A stretch of 48,661 nucleotides of DNA from NCBI RefSeq assembly GCF_000375485.1, contig NZ_AQXE01000015.1, forward strand, positions 472 to 49,132, given 5' to 3'. This document shows, piece after piece, positions 23,235 through 31,880 of this stretch. How positions within the stretch are numbered: position 1 is the first letter of the stretch; the number at the start of each line of letters is the position of its first letter. The position numbers and the translations under genes were made by a program. Source of the DNA: Desulfovibrio oxyclinae DSM 11498 (lineage in GTDB: Bacteria > Desulfobacterota > Desulfovibrionia > Desulfovibrionales > Desulfovibrionaceae). The notes beneath the pieces are model-generated. The model did not search any database. It worked only from the letters and a program-made list of their open reading frames with translations, and was not told where the DNA came from.

Positions 23235-24242
23235 TCAAATGGCAACCCTGTCGAATCCTGCGCTTCGCAGCTCGGATCCGTCGGGGCCGAGAATCAGGCA
23301 TTCGGTGCCGGGGCGTGACTTGACGAGTTGCAGGCCGTTTCTGGGGCCGAGGACATAGACCGCCGTCGAGAGCGCGTCGGCTTCGGCCGCGTTGCGTGCG
23401 ATGACGGTGACCCCGGCCGCGGTCCGACAGGGATAGCCGGTTCGGGGATCCAGCAGGTGGGTGAAGCCGCCGGCCTCGGGCCGCAGCGATTCATAGCTGC
23501 CGGAGCTGGCCACTGCGCCGTTGCGAAGACGGGTGACCGCAGGATACTCGCTGCCGTCGGGCGACTGTACCGCCACTCGCCACGAGCGGTGCTCGGAGTC
23601 GGTTCTGGCCCGGATGTCGCCTCCGGCGTTGATGAGATGCGTGGATGCACCGAAGTCGCTCAGGACCTCGGACGCCCGGTCCACCAGCGCGCCCTTGGCG
23701 ATGCCGTCGAGGGTTACCGCCATGTCGCAGCCAAGTGTCAGACGCTGGCCGGAAACGACGATGCGTTCGGCGTGCACCAGCTCAAGTGCCTGCGTGATCT
23801 GCTTGCGATCCGGCTCGACACCTCTGGCCGCTGCTTCGCGAAAAAGGGTCACCAGCGGGGTGACGGACGGGTCGAACGCGCCGCCCGTGGCCCGGTGCCA
23901 GTTGGCTGCCGCCTCCATCAGCGAGACCATCTGCGGTGGCGGGGAAGCGAGTTTTCCGTCGCGGTTGAGCACGGAAAGGGCGGAGGAGCGGTCATGCCCG
24001 TCGAAAACGGGCAACTCTCCACGGATGGCTTCAAAGGCTTTCCCGGCCGCCTCGTCGGCAAAGTCCGGAGATTCGTGGGCCACCGTTACGGTGACGAATG
24101 TTCCCATGAGCAGTGCCGTGCGGCTGTGCCGTTTCGTACCCGGTGCGGCAAATGCCGTTACGGGCAGGGAACCCGCGCCGAGGGTCAGACCCAGAATGCC
24201 AATGCTCCGGATCATGTCTCTGCGGGAAAGTGTGCGGGCCAT
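23235..24242 (-). CDS. apbE: FAD:protein FMN transferase with Tat-type signal
   Basis: ApbE attaches FMN through a phosphoester to Ser/Thr of exported flavoproteins such as Rnf or Nqr subunits. The 335-residue protein has a twin-arginine signal (SRRDMIRSIG, hydrophobic core, AFAA), then GTFVTVTVA, DGIAKGALVDRA, INAGGDIRA and HLLDPRTGYP, which are the metal- and FAD-binding segments. Asp and Thr/Ser near DALSTAVYVLG complete the metal site. Length is normal. No rnf or nqr genes are in the window, so its targets lie elsewhere. It has its own predicted promoter, divergent from flgE. Confidence 0.93.
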   Translation of the reverse strand: MARTLSRRDMIRSIGILGLTLGAGSLPVTAFAAPGTKRHSRTALLMGTFVTVTVAHESPDFADEAAGKAFEAIRGELPVFDGHDRSSALSVLNRDGKLASPPPQMVSLMEAAANWHRATGGAFDPSVTPLVTLFREAAARGVEPDRKQITQALELVHAERIVVSGQRLTLGCDMAVTLDGIAKGALVDRASEVLSDFGASTHLINAGGDIRARTDSEHRSWRVAVQSPDGSEYPAVTRLRNGAVASSGSYESLRPEAGGFTHLLDPRTGYPCRTAAGVTVIARNAAEADALSTAVYVLGPRNGLQLVKSRPGTECLILGPDGSELRSAGFDRVAI

Positions 24243-24367
24243 TCGCTGCTCCCGTGCTTGGGGTTAAGAATCGTTTTCAGACTACGCAACTGGCGTGTTT
24301 TTGTCCAGACGACGAGGTTTTCAGGGGGTCTCTTCGTGCCGGGGCACGTTTTGCCCATTGCTCCGGG

Positions 24368-24395
24368 ATGATAACCTGCCGGGATGAAATGTCAA
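24368..24395 (-). promoter_or_regulatory. Sigma-70 promoter for apbE
   Basis: On the minus strand TTGACA (24390-24395) and TATCAT (24368-24373) are 16 bases apart. The leader is about 120 bases and contains the palindrome CGTGCCGGGGCACG. It nearly overlaps the sigma-54 site of flgE on the other strand. Confidence 0.55.
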
Positions 24396-24400
24396 TCCCA

Positions 24401-24415
24401 TGGCATGAGTGTTGC
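24401..24415 (+). promoter_or_regulatory. Sigma-54 (-24/-12) promoter of flgE
   Basis: TGGCATGAGTGTTGC matches the consensus TGGCAYR-N4-TTGC exactly, with GG and GC dinucleotides at the right distance. It lies 75 bases before the flgE start codon. Sigma-54 control of hook genes is established in many polar-flagellated bacteria; here it follows from the motif. Confidence 0.85.
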
Positions 24416-24489
24416 TAGATACTGGCACGGAGAATATCGGGAACGTTTTGCCCGGTTGGGGAACCGGGGAGTGCCCGCAGGAGGAAGTC

Positions 24490-26076
24490 ATGGCATTCAG
24501 TTCAATGTATATAGGCGCCACCGGGGTGAAGGCGTACAGCGACGGCATGCAGGTCGTCGGCAACAACCTCGCCAACGTCAATACGGTCGGGTACCGCAAG
24601 GCGGATATCCATTTCAATTCGCTGATGTACTCCCAGATGGCAACTGGCAGCCACCGCTCGACGGGGGGCGTGATGGAGTCCAGCCAGATGGGCAAGGGCG
24701 TCGGCGTCGCGGCCGTGCTTGCGGACTTCAGACAGTCGGCTCTGGAAAGCTCCAATGAAGTCACCGACCTCGCCATTCAGGGCAAGGGATTTTTTGGCGT
24801 GGCCGACCCGGACAATTCGGGAGTCTTCTACACCCGTGCCGGAAATTTCCGGTTCGACCGTGAAGGATATCTCGTGAACCCGGCCGGATACCGCCTTCAG
24901 GGATACGGCGTGGACCGTGAGACCGGGCAGGCCAACGGCGCCATCGGCAGCGTACAACTGCCCATGGAGGACGTGGTGGTTGACGGCCAGAACATCCGCA
25001 CGGTGGTCAGCCCGCCGCGCGCCACTTCCTCGGTCTCCATGATCACCAACCTCGACCGCACGAGCCCCGATTCCATTACCAGCAGTTCGAACCCGTTTTT
25101 CGCCATGCTCGGCAGTTATGATGCTTCGGACGAGGATCCGCTTGGACGCGCACCCTATACGTCCAGCATCAAGGTTTACGACGAAAACGGCGACCCGCAT
25201 CAGCTTACGGTGTCCTTTGATCCCGTGAACGAGAACGGGGTTTCCAATGCTTCCGGCGGCAACACTTTCTGGGAATACGCCGTGACGGTTCCGGCTTCCG
25301 AGGACGGGCGTGCAGGCTTTCAGGGCACCTCGCAGGCCGGTTTGCTTGCGGTGGGTACTCTCAGCTTCGGCCCCGGCGGCAGCCTCGTGAACATGAGCGC
25401 CTATACGGCGGACGCTGCAGGCACCCTCAGCAACTGGGCCCCCGCAGACATGGGTTTGGTGCAGAGCAACGGTGTCCCAACGTTCGACGTGGCTTTCATT
25501 TCGTCAAACGGCAGCACCGCCGCGCAGACCGTGGGGCTGGACTTCGGGGTGAGCACCTCGACCCTGAACTGGTCAGGCGGCGCGAGCAACGCGGCCTTCG
25601 TGGGGAACAACGCCGCCGCACTGCCGGAAATGAGCGACACCTCTCTGGGCGTGAATAACACCAGCTCCTTCCCGGACGGGTCAAGAACCAAGTTCGCCAC
25701 GCAGGACGGATACACGCAGGGCTACCTGCGCGATATCTCCATCAGCCGCGACGGATTCGTGGAAGGCAATTTTTCCAACGGGGAGACGGAACGGCTGGCA
25801 CAGCTGACCCTGTATCGGTTCCAGAACGATTTCGGCCTGCGGCGCGAGGGGGGCAATCTGTTCTCCGCTTCGCAGGATGCGGGCACGATTCTGACCGGAA
25901 CCCCTGACAGCGAGGCGTTCGGCACCACGAATCAGAACTCGCTGGAGATGTCCAACACGGACATGGCGCAGGAGTTCGCGGACATGATCCTGACCCAGCG
26001 TTCCTTCCAGAGCAACACCAAGGTCATCACCACCTCGGACTCCATCCTCAACACCACCATCAACATCAAGAAATAG
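24490..26076 (+). CDS. flgE: Flagellar hook protein
   Basis: The 528-residue protein forms the hook that joins the basal body to the filament. The N-terminus reads MAFSSMYIGATGVKAYSDGM, then VVGNNLANVNTVGYRK, the conserved axial-protein heptad region. Next come FlgE core segments (DLAIQGKGFFGVADP, FYTRAGNFRFDREGYLVNPAGYRLQGY) and variable hook-surface domains rich in Ser, Gly and Asn (about 150-440). The C-terminal helix is MAQEFADMILTQRSFQSNTKVITTSDSILN. I start at 24490 (GGAGGAAGTC upstream), since the longer frame from 24409 begins within the sigma-54 promoter. No other hook or rod genes are next to it, which is a split arrangement for a flagellar operon. Confidence 0.95.
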   Translation: MAFSSMYIGATGVKAYSDGMQVVGNNLANVNTVGYRKADIHFNSLMYSQMATGSHRSTGGVMESSQMGKGVGVAAVLADFRQSALESSNEVTDLAIQGKGFFGVADPDNSGVFYTRAGNFRFDREGYLVNPAGYRLQGYGVDRETGQANGAIGSVQLPMEDVVVDGQNIRTVVSPPRATSSVSMITNLDRTSPDSITSSSNPFFAMLGSYDASDEDPLGRAPYTSSIKVYDENGDPHQLTVSFDPVNENGVSNASGGNTFWEYAVTVPASEDGRAGFQGTSQAGLLAVGTLSFGPGGSLVNMSAYTADAAGTLSNWAPADMGLVQSNGVPTFDVAFISSNGSTAAQTVGLDFGVSTSTLNWSGGASNAAFVGNNAAALPEMSDTSLGVNNTSSFPDGSRTKFATQDGYTQGYLRDISISRDGFVEGNFSNGETERLAQLTLYRFQNDFGLRREGGNLFSASQDAGTILTGTPDSEAFGTTNQNSLEMSNTDMAQEFADMILTQRSFQSNTKVITTSDSILNTTINIKK

Positions 26077-26125
26077 CTCTTGAATCCGGTGGGCCGGGCG
26101 GGTATCTCCATGCACGGAGGTACCC

Positions 26126-26992
26126 ATGAACAGCGAAAGCATCCGGTCCGCCGTTGAAACCGCCCGGGCCGACAGTCCCGCCGGGGCCGAGGCACTTTTC
26201 TGCGCCTGTGCGCTCGCGGACGCGCCAGTGCCCTTCGAGATGGCCATCGCCGCCGAAGGCGCCATGCACAATCCCGCCCTGATCAATCCCGCCGCCGCCA
26301 TGTTCGCGGTGGCCGCCACCCTCGATCCGGTGTGCCGCCTCGGACTTGTCGAGATGGACCACGCCACCGGCACTTTCAGCGTGCCGCAGCAGGTGCGGCG
26401 CGTCATTCTTGACGACCTTGACCCCGACGAACGGGCCGTCTGGCAGGCCCGCGCCCTGCATGCCCTGTCGCTGGCCGTGCCCGACGCCGAACCCGGCTCG
26501 CAGGTGCCGGAAGCCCTGGCTCCGCACGTTGCCGCCTGCGTTGAAATGGTCCGGGAAGGACTCGCCACGCCCGACGCCAACCGCATCCTGCACCAGTACG
26601 GCTTCCTCCTGCATTTTGCCCAGAGGCACGCCGAGGCCGTGGAATACCTTGAAGCCGCGCTCGCAGTGGACAAGCGCCTCAAGCCGGAAACGCACCCCGA
26701 CATCGCCGCCGACCTCGAAGGCCTCGCCGCTGTGCTGGCCGCAGCCGGGGAGCACGGACGCGCCGTAGAAGTCTACCGGGAGTGTCTGGCCCTGTTCGAA
26801 AAAGGGTGGACCGAGAATAACCGGGCCCTCATCCCGGTGCTTGCCGGGTTGGCTTTGTCTCTCAGGGAAACCGGGGAGAAGAGTGAGGCGGATGAGATGG
26901 CCCGCAGGACGCGAGAGCTGTTCGAAAGCCATTTCGGTGATCTGCCGGTGGAACCCGACGGCGTGGTGGCGGACTGTTTGAAGATGAATTAG
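26126..26992 (+). CDS. TPR-repeat protein downstream of flgE
   Basis: The 288-residue product is soluble and helical throughout. Residues about 150-270 contain tetratricopeptide repeats, for example NRILHQYGFLLHFAQRHAEAVEYLEAALAVDK followed by 'HPDIAADLEGLAAVLAAAGEHGRAVEVYRECLALFEK', the kinesin-light-chain-like type. The N-terminal half has a region like a winged-helix or effector-associated domain (LGLVEMDHATGTFSVPQQVRR). It lies 49 bases after flgE behind CACGGAGGTACCC, so it is likely part of that sigma-54 transcript. Its last four bases overlap the 3' end of the convergent glycosyltransferase gene. A scaffolding role in motility is inference only. Confidence 0.75.
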   Translation: MNSESIRSAVETARADSPAGAEALFCACALADAPVPFEMAIAAEGAMHNPALINPAAAMFAVAATLDPVCRLGLVEMDHATGTFSVPQQVRRVILDDLDPDERAVWQARALHALSLAVPDAEPGSQVPEALAPHVAACVEMVREGLATPDANRILHQYGFLLHFAQRHAEAVEYLEAALAVDKRLKPETHPDIAADLEGLAAVLAAAGEHGRAVEVYRECLALFEKGWTENNRALIPVLAGLALSLRETGEKSEADEMARRTRELFESHFGDLPVEPDGVVADCLKMN

Positions 26993-28653
26993 GCGGGCCG
27001 CCCCAACAGTCCGGAGAGGAACGAGCGTGGATCGTTGGCCCTGAGGGCGCGGTGAAACGCTCTCTCCGCCTCGGCTTTGATGGCGAGGCCCTGTGCGTAG
27101 CGAAGGGTTTCCATGCCCTGCTTGATGCGGAATGAACGTAGGTCGGCGAGCGCGCTTTCAAGCTCAAGCCGCCAGTCGCCGCGCACGTGCAGGGTCAGCA
27201 TGGCCAGATAGCCGCTGCGGGCATGTTCCAGTCCGCGCTGCCCTCGCGTGGCGTTTTCCATCAGCCGGAGGGATTCGAGATTTTCCGGCTCCAGTTCCAG
27301 TGAGGTGACGAGGCAGTCCGTTGCGGCCCCCGGCAGGTGCCGGACGGCGGAAAACGGAAAGCCGTGGCGGATGATTTTCCCCTGTCGCAGCAGTAGTCTG
27401 GCCCATTGCCGGAGCATGGCTCCGGAGGACTCCGGCGCATCAGGAATTCTGGCCCCGATCGCTCGCAGGTGCCGCATGAGTATGGCGCGGGCGAGTTCGC
27501 GCATAGTGTCGCCGCCGCAGCGCATGGCGGCTGTTGCGGCACACAGGTTCAGATCCGTATTTGTTGCGAACTCCGTGTTGGCGAACACCGTTGCGGCGGA
27601 TGACGCCATGGCCGCCTTGTCGTCGGCTAGGGCCTGCATCCTGAGCATTGCCGCCGTGACCTCGGCGTCCGCCGGGAGCTGGCGCAGCCGCCGCACCAGT
27701 TCGCCGTTGTCCATCACCGAAGGGCCGGACTCCAGCAGGCGTGTCGCGGCAAGTGTCAGCCATTTTTCCTGATTGTTCGATGCTGTCGAGACAGCCTCTT
27801 CGGCAAGCTCCAGAATGCGTGCAACGCGGTGCTCCGGCAGATGGTCGCGGTTCACGCGTTCCCAGGCGGCGCGGGCCATGGCCTGACTCGCTGCGCGGTC
27901 CGAGAGCAGGTGGTCGCACAGGGCGCGCATCTCGGCGGCGTCCGCGTAAACCGCAGCCTCGATTCCCGGTTCGAAGAGGGCGTCCTGCTCTGAGCCGAGG
28001 TCCTGTGTCACCGGCACGCAGCCGCAGGAAGCGGTTTCGAAGAGCCGGAAATTCACCTCGCCCAAAATGGATTCGTTGGGAGCAAGCCGCGAATCGGCAT
28101 AAAAGTCGAGCATTTGCGGCAGCGTCAGGTCGTCGCGATGGACGAACCGTTCTGCGTATCGTTCGGCAAGGATTTCCACCAGTCGCCGCCGCATGGGACG
28201 CTGGGCGGTGACCCGTCCGGCAAAAGCCATGTCGTGGGATCGGTCGCCGAAGGGATGCCATGGGCGGGCGTGTCCGTACCACGGCAGATGCGCCGTGCGC
28301 ACACCGAAGGCTTCCACCGCCGCTCGCCAGCGTTTCTGCGTGCAAAGGGTAAGATCGAAGAGCTTGGCGTAACAGGAATGCCAGTACGCGTTGAGGTGCG
28401 GATCGACCGACCAGAAGAATCGCGGGCAGTCCAACGCATCCAGACCTTCCAGAAAAAGCCGTCTGCCGAGGTTCTCCTGCTGAAAGACGATATCCGGCTC
28501 GAAACCGTGAGTCTCAAGCTCGGCGGGCAGGTCCAGCAGGGATCGGTCCGGGCCGGGACGCAGGGAAAGAACCCTGCATCCCGATTCTTCGAAAGCGCGC
28601 ACCAGCGGCGGCGAGCACTCCACGAGACAGACGTTTTTACCCGGCACCGGCAT
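26989..28653 (-). CDS. CgeB-like glycosyltransferase with helical C-terminal half
   Basis: The 554-residue protein resembles the DUF3880/CgeB type of GT-B enzyme: VCLVECSPPLVRAFEESG, FEPDIVFQQENLG, PRFFWSVDPHLNAYWH, then DMAFAGRVTAQRPMRRRLV, FYADSRLAPNESILGEVNFRLFETASCGCVPVT, where the nucleotide-sugar site lies. Beyond about 300 the chain is all helical and TPR-like. In Desulfovibrio-type genomes such enzymes are often found near flagellar genes and may glycosylate flagellin; that is an inference here. It starts 17 bases after the chemoreceptor stop, behind GAAGGGAA, so both genes probably share a transcript. Confidence 0.8.
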   Translation of the reverse strand: MPVPGKNVCLVECSPPLVRAFEESGCRVLSLRPGPDRSLLDLPAELETHGFEPDIVFQQENLGRRLFLEGLDALDCPRFFWSVDPHLNAYWHSCYAKLFDLTLCTQKRWRAAVEAFGVRTAHLPWYGHARPWHPFGDRSHDMAFAGRVTAQRPMRRRLVEILAERYAERFVHRDDLTLPQMLDFYADSRLAPNESILGEVNFRLFETASCGCVPVTQDLGSEQDALFEPGIEAAVYADAAEMRALCDHLLSDRAASQAMARAAWERVNRDHLPEHRVARILELAEEAVSTASNNQEKWLTLAATRLLESGPSVMDNGELVRRLRQLPADAEVTAAMLRMQALADDKAAMASSAATVFANTEFATNTDLNLCAATAAMRCGGDTMRELARAILMRHLRAIGARIPDAPESSGAMLRQWARLLLRQGKIIRHGFPFSAVRHLPGAATDCLVTSLELEPENLESLRLMENATRGQRGLEHARSGYLAMLTLHVRGDWRLELESALADLRSFRIKQGMETLRYAQGLAIKAEAERAFHRALRANDPRSFLSGLLGRPA

Positions 28654-28670
28654 TTCCCTTCACCAGCGGC

Positions 28671-30704
28671 CTAGCGCTGCATGTCCTCGATGACGAGTTT
28701 GAGTTCGCGGGCCAGTTCGGAAAGTTCCTGCACGGCCCGGTTGGATTCGCTCATGGCACGCGAGGTTTCGTCGGCGATGACGCTGATCTCCTCGGTGGAG
28801 CGGGTGACCTCTTCGCTCGCGGCGGACTGCTGTTCGGCGGCGGTGGCGATGTTGCGAACCTGATCCGCGGTCTGCTCCACGAGGGAGACGATCTCCGTCA
28901 GAGCGCTGCCGGACTGGTCGGCCAGCTCGGTGCTGCGGTCGATGGCCTTGGTGGCGTTGTCGGTGCTGACGATGTTTTTCTGCGTCGCGCTCTGTATGGC
29001 GGAAATGTAGTCGCCCACCTCGGTGGTGGCGGTCATGGTCTTTTCCGCCAGCTTGCGCACCTCGTCGGCAACCACGGCGAAACCGCGTCCCGCCTCGCCG
29101 GCGCGTGCGGCCTCGATGGCGGCATTCAGCGCGAGCAGGTTGGTCTGGTCCGCGATGTCGGTGATCACGTTCATTATCTTGGAGATGCCTTCGGCCTGCT
29201 TGCCCAGTTCGCCCATGTTGACCTTGAGTTCCGAGGCGCTTTCGTGAACCTGCTTGATGGTGCCGACAACCATTTCGACCACTTCTGCACCCTCCTGTGC
29301 GCGCCCCCTTGACTGGTCGGCCAGCTCGGATGCGCTGGAGGCGTTCTTGGCGACTTCGAGCACTGTGGCGTTCATCTCTTCCATGGCCGTGGCCGTGCTG
29401 GCGGCGTTTTCACGCTGCTGGTTGGCGCCGCGGCTGGACTGCTCCACCTGCGCGGAAAGCTCTTCCGAGGCGGAGGCCACCTGGTCGGCCACGCGGTTGG
29501 CGCGGGCGGCGGCATCCTCAATGGTGCGGTTCTTTTCCTCGATCTGGTTGAGCGTGTTTTTGATGCCTGTCAGATCGTTCATGAGGGCGAAGGCGCCGGT
29601 GAGGTTGCCGTCGAGGTCATACAGCGGTGCCACGTCGAAGCGGACATGTATTTGGCTGCCGTCGGGAAGGTCGGAGGTGATCTCGTTGCCGAGGATGGAG
29701 CGCTGCTCGCGCATGGCCTGTCCGGTGATGGTGGATTTGCTCGCGTCTCCGTAAAAAAGTTCGCCCATGGTCTTGCCGAGATGGTCTTCGGGCTTGCCGG
29801 TGAGCTTGTACAGGTCGGCGTATGCCTGATTCAGGAAGGTCAGCCGTTCGTTGCGGTCCACCACGAGGCACGGGTTGGTCAGGCCCTTGAGGATACCGTC
29901 CGCAAAACCAAGCCGGGTCTTGAGTTCGGCCACCATGCTCTGAACGGATGCCTTGAGATGCCCCATCTCGCCATGGTCCGGGATGTCCACCGTCGCGTTG
30001 AGATCCCCGGAGCTGACCTTGTCCGTGTAGGTGATCATGCGGTGCAGAGGGGTCTCCACAGCCCGGAAAATGAGGAATGAAACCCCAAGCCCCGCTATGA
30101 GCGCGGCAAAGGTCAGGGCTGCCAGCTGGATTTCCGCAAGTTGGCTCTGCTCAAGCAGTTCATTGATGCTGTTTGAAACCACATGGTTGCCGAGCTCGGC
30201 GTCCTCTATGGCCTCTTCCACACGGTAGATGGCTTCTTTGGCCTCGGAGAGCATCTTGTTGCCCTCCACCGGACCAATGCCCTGCTCGCGAATGACATCC
30301 GCCGCCTCGAAGAAGAGGTCGTGATATTCATCATAGTCCTCAAGCATCCCGGCCAGGGCACGTCGTTCCTTCTCGTTGACATGTCCGGTCTTCGTTGCGA
30401 GGTCGCGCAATTGATTGATTTCGGCACGAAGACGCTGCGAGGCCTGTTCGAACCGTTCGAGATACCCGCGCTGCTTGTCCGCATTTCCTGCATTCAGCAG
30501 CAGGTCTTTCTCATAGCGTCTATTCTGAAGAATGAGGCGCTGGATGTTGATGGCGGAGTTGGAGAATTCCAGCTCCACCTCGATCATGCGTTCGTTCTTT
30601 TGAGAGTTGTCGTAAATCTGGTAGAAACCGATGCCGCCCACTGCCACGGTCAGTACCAGAACCAATGCAAAGCCGGTTATAAGCTTGGCCTTAATCGTTT
30701 TCAT
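28671..30704 (-). CDS. Methyl-accepting chemotaxis protein with cytoplasmic PAS domain
   Basis: The 677-residue receptor has membrane helices at about 7-29 and 193-213 that bracket a helical (four-helix-bundle-like) periplasmic domain. HAMP is at about 214-267, a PAS domain at about 268-390 ([20 protein letters not shown]) and a signalling domain at 405-677. The hairpin tip ([42 protein letters not shown]) is fully conserved and binds CheA/CheW. No C-terminal CheR-tether pentapeptide is present. Its PAS and signalling domains closely resemble those of the second receptor at 45550-47961. Ligand unknown. Confidence 0.95.
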   Translation of the reverse strand: MKTIKAKLITGFALVLVLTVAVGGIGFYQIYDNSQKNERMIEVELEFSNSAINIQRLILQNRRYEKDLLLNAGNADKQRGYLERFEQASQRLRAEINQLRDLATKTGHVNEKERRALAGMLEDYDEYHDLFFEAADVIREQGIGPVEGNKMLSEAKEAIYRVEEAIEDAELGNHVVSNSINELLEQSQLAEIQLAALTFAALIAGLGVSFLIFRAVETPLHRMITYTDKVSSGDLNATVDIPDHGEMGHLKASVQSMVAELKTRLGFADGILKGLTNPCLVVDRNERLTFLNQAYADLYKLTGKPEDHLGKTMGELFYGDASKSTITGQAMREQRSILGNEITSDLPDGSQIHVRFDVAPLYDLDGNLTGAFALMNDLTGIKNTLNQIEEKNRTIEDAAARANRVADQVASASEELSAQVEQSSRGANQQRENAASTATAMEEMNATVLEVAKNASSASELADQSRGRAQEGAEVVEMVVGTIKQVHESASELKVNMGELGKQAEGISKIMNVITDIADQTNLLALNAAIEAARAGEAGRGFAVVADEVRKLAEKTMTATTEVGDYISAIQSATQKNIVSTDNATKAIDRSTELADQSGSALTEIVSLVEQTADQVRNIATAAEQQSAASEEVTRSTEEISVIADETSRAMSESNRAVQELSELARELKLVIEDMQR

Positions 30705-30753
30705 GCTTTTCGCCCCTTTTGGGATTGCCGTTTGTCACCATCATGGATAGCCG

Positions 30754-30825
30754 ATGACGTCATGGAATTACAAGCATTACTAAATGATTATATGAGCGGT
30801 GGAGAATCAGGGGCAATTTGCCCCT
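30754..30825. other. Intergenic dyads between receptor and FlgM-like gene
   Basis: The gap 30705-30987 holds two palindromes: ATGACGTCAT at 30754-30763 and AGGGGCAA-T-TTGCCCCT at 30809-30825. They lie in the region where promoters of the divergent genes should be, and could be operator sites. No clear sigma-28 or sigma-54 promoter was found. Confidence 0.35.
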
Positions 30826-30923
30826 AATCCGAACCGGAGGGTGGCCGATAAGAGATGTACGCACCCGATTCAGGGTCCGGAACGGGAACATCGTTCCGGG
30901 AGGCCTGCAACGGGAGACGGGGA

Positions 30924-30957
30924 GAAAAGGGGGAAGGGCTCGACCCTTCCCCCCTTG
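30924..30957 (-). terminator. Minus-strand Rho-independent terminator
   Basis: On the minus strand GGGGGAAGGG, a 5-base loop and CCCTTCCCCC are followed by TTTTCT. The only upstream minus-strand gene is hicB, ending at 31220, so it may end that transcript after it crosses the FlgM-like ORF. Confidence 0.6.
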
Positions 30958-30987
30958 AAAGAAACCGCAACACCGGAGGGGAGACTG

Positions 30988-31197
30988 GTGGCACGGGATC
31001 GCGAAGGCCTCGATGAGGCCGTGCGCTCAGTATGTTCTTCACGCGCCGATGAGAAGCGTCGAGCCGAGGACGAGGTCGAGAGAGGCCGCCGTCGCCGGAT
31101 CGAGGAACTCAAGCGGCAGGTCCGCGAGGGCGACTACAGCCCGGACCTCAAGGACATCGCGCGCCTTCTGACGTCCGCCATGGACCCGACCCTGTGA
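30988..31197 (+). CDS. Short FlgM-like anti-sigma-28 candidate
   Basis: The C-terminal part reads RRRRIEELKRQVREGDYSPDLKDIARLLTSAM, which fits the FlgM core (RIxELKxxIxxGxYxxDxxKIAxxLL) that binds sigma-28 until the hook is complete. I start at the GTG at 30988, which has GGAGGGGA 5 bases upstream and gives 69 residues. The frame is open back to an ATG at 30799, but that part is low-complexity and contains a terminator hairpin. The N-terminal half of the short form is acidic and basic without a recognised motif. Nearness to flgE and a chemoreceptor supports the call. A weaker alternative is a chance ORF. Confidence 0.55.
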   Translation: MARDREGLDEAVRSVCSSRADEKRRAEDEVERGRRRRIEELKRQVREGDYSPDLKDIARLLTSAMDPTL

Positions 31198-31219
31198 CAT
31201 CCGGGGCGGGCCGCAACGC

Positions 31220-31621
31220 CTAGCCCTTGAAAACGTCGTTCCTGATGGCCTCGCGGGCCGCTACCGAAAGAAAATCCGCCGGGTCCACGCCGTGTCGGTC
31301 GCAGTACTCCGAAATGCGCTCCAGCAGGTGCCGGTGAAACGTCACTTCCACTTCCTCGAAGTCAGAGCCGTCGGGGGCCACTTCCACTGCTGCGAGCTTG
31401 GCGTCGCCCGTGGAGGGCAAGGCGCGCACTGCGTCGAAGTCACGCGGTTCCGGCAGTTCTCCACCTGACTCCAACTGCATGGCCGCAAACATCGCCAGCG
31501 CCTCGTGCGCCATGTCCAGCGCCTCTTCCATGTCGGCCCCGAAAGTCACGCATTCCGGAAAATCCGGGAAGGTGACGCCGAAGCCGCGCTTTTCTTTCTT
31601 GAATACCGCAATATACTGCAT
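31220..31621 (-). CDS. HicB-like antitoxin without visible HicA
   Basis: The 133-residue protein has an N-terminal HicB fold (MQYIAVFKKEKRGFGVTFPDFPECVTFGADMEEA..., residues 1-48, the partial RNase H-like domain) and a C-terminal ribbon-helix-helix (VEVTFHRHLLERISEYCDRHGVDPADFLSVAAREAI). The start has AGGAG 9 bases upstream. HicB normally neutralises the adjacent mRNA-cleaving toxin HicA and represses the operon. Neither side here encodes a HicA (about 60 residues with a dsRNA-binding fold), so this is an orphan, perhaps now only a regulator. Confidence 0.82.
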   Translation of the reverse strand: MQYIAVFKKEKRGFGVTFPDFPECVTFGADMEEALDMAHEALAMFAAMQLESGGELPEPRDFDAVRALPSTGDAKLAAVEVAPDGSDFEEVEVTFHRHLLERISEYCDRHGVDPADFLSVAAREAIRNDVFKG

Positions 31622-31796
31622 TGATGATCGCTCCTTGTCTGTTGCGGTCCTGTTAGCCCCGCATGGAGCGAAACGCAACAGCAACACATTATCGTCACGC
31701 TGCGGTCATGCACCGGTGACAGGATCCGGCGTATGCTGCTTCTAGACAAATTCACGAAAACCCCGCATGGTATTATCCATGAAAAAAGGAGGTCGC

Positions 31797-31841
31797 ATGG
31801 AAACGGACGAGGCATCTCCCTTCGGGGTGTCGTCAGGCTGA
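31797..31841 (+). CDS. Possible 14-residue leader peptide upstream of phoH-like gene
   Basis: The small frame METDEASPFGVSSG is preceded by AAAAAAGGAGGTCGC, the strongest ribosome binding site in this region, and ends 39 bases before the phoH-like start codon. It does not resemble an attenuator peptide with repeated codons. It may tune translation of the downstream gene or be a remnant. Confidence 0.35.
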   Translation: METDEASPFGVSSG

Positions 31842-31880
31842 GTTCACTAAACGGAAAACAGCGAACACGGACGGGGGATT

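Noticed and set aside
24423..24428. Second TGGCAC near flgE, considered as a sigma-54 site
   Set aside because: No GC dinucleotide stands at the -12 distance; the site at 24401-24415 fits the full consensus.
30799..30987. N-terminal extension of the FlgM-like ORF from the ATG at 30799
   Set aside because: It includes two dyads and a minus-strand terminator hairpin, and its sequence is low-complexity; the GTG at 30988 has a much better Shine-Dalgarno sequence.
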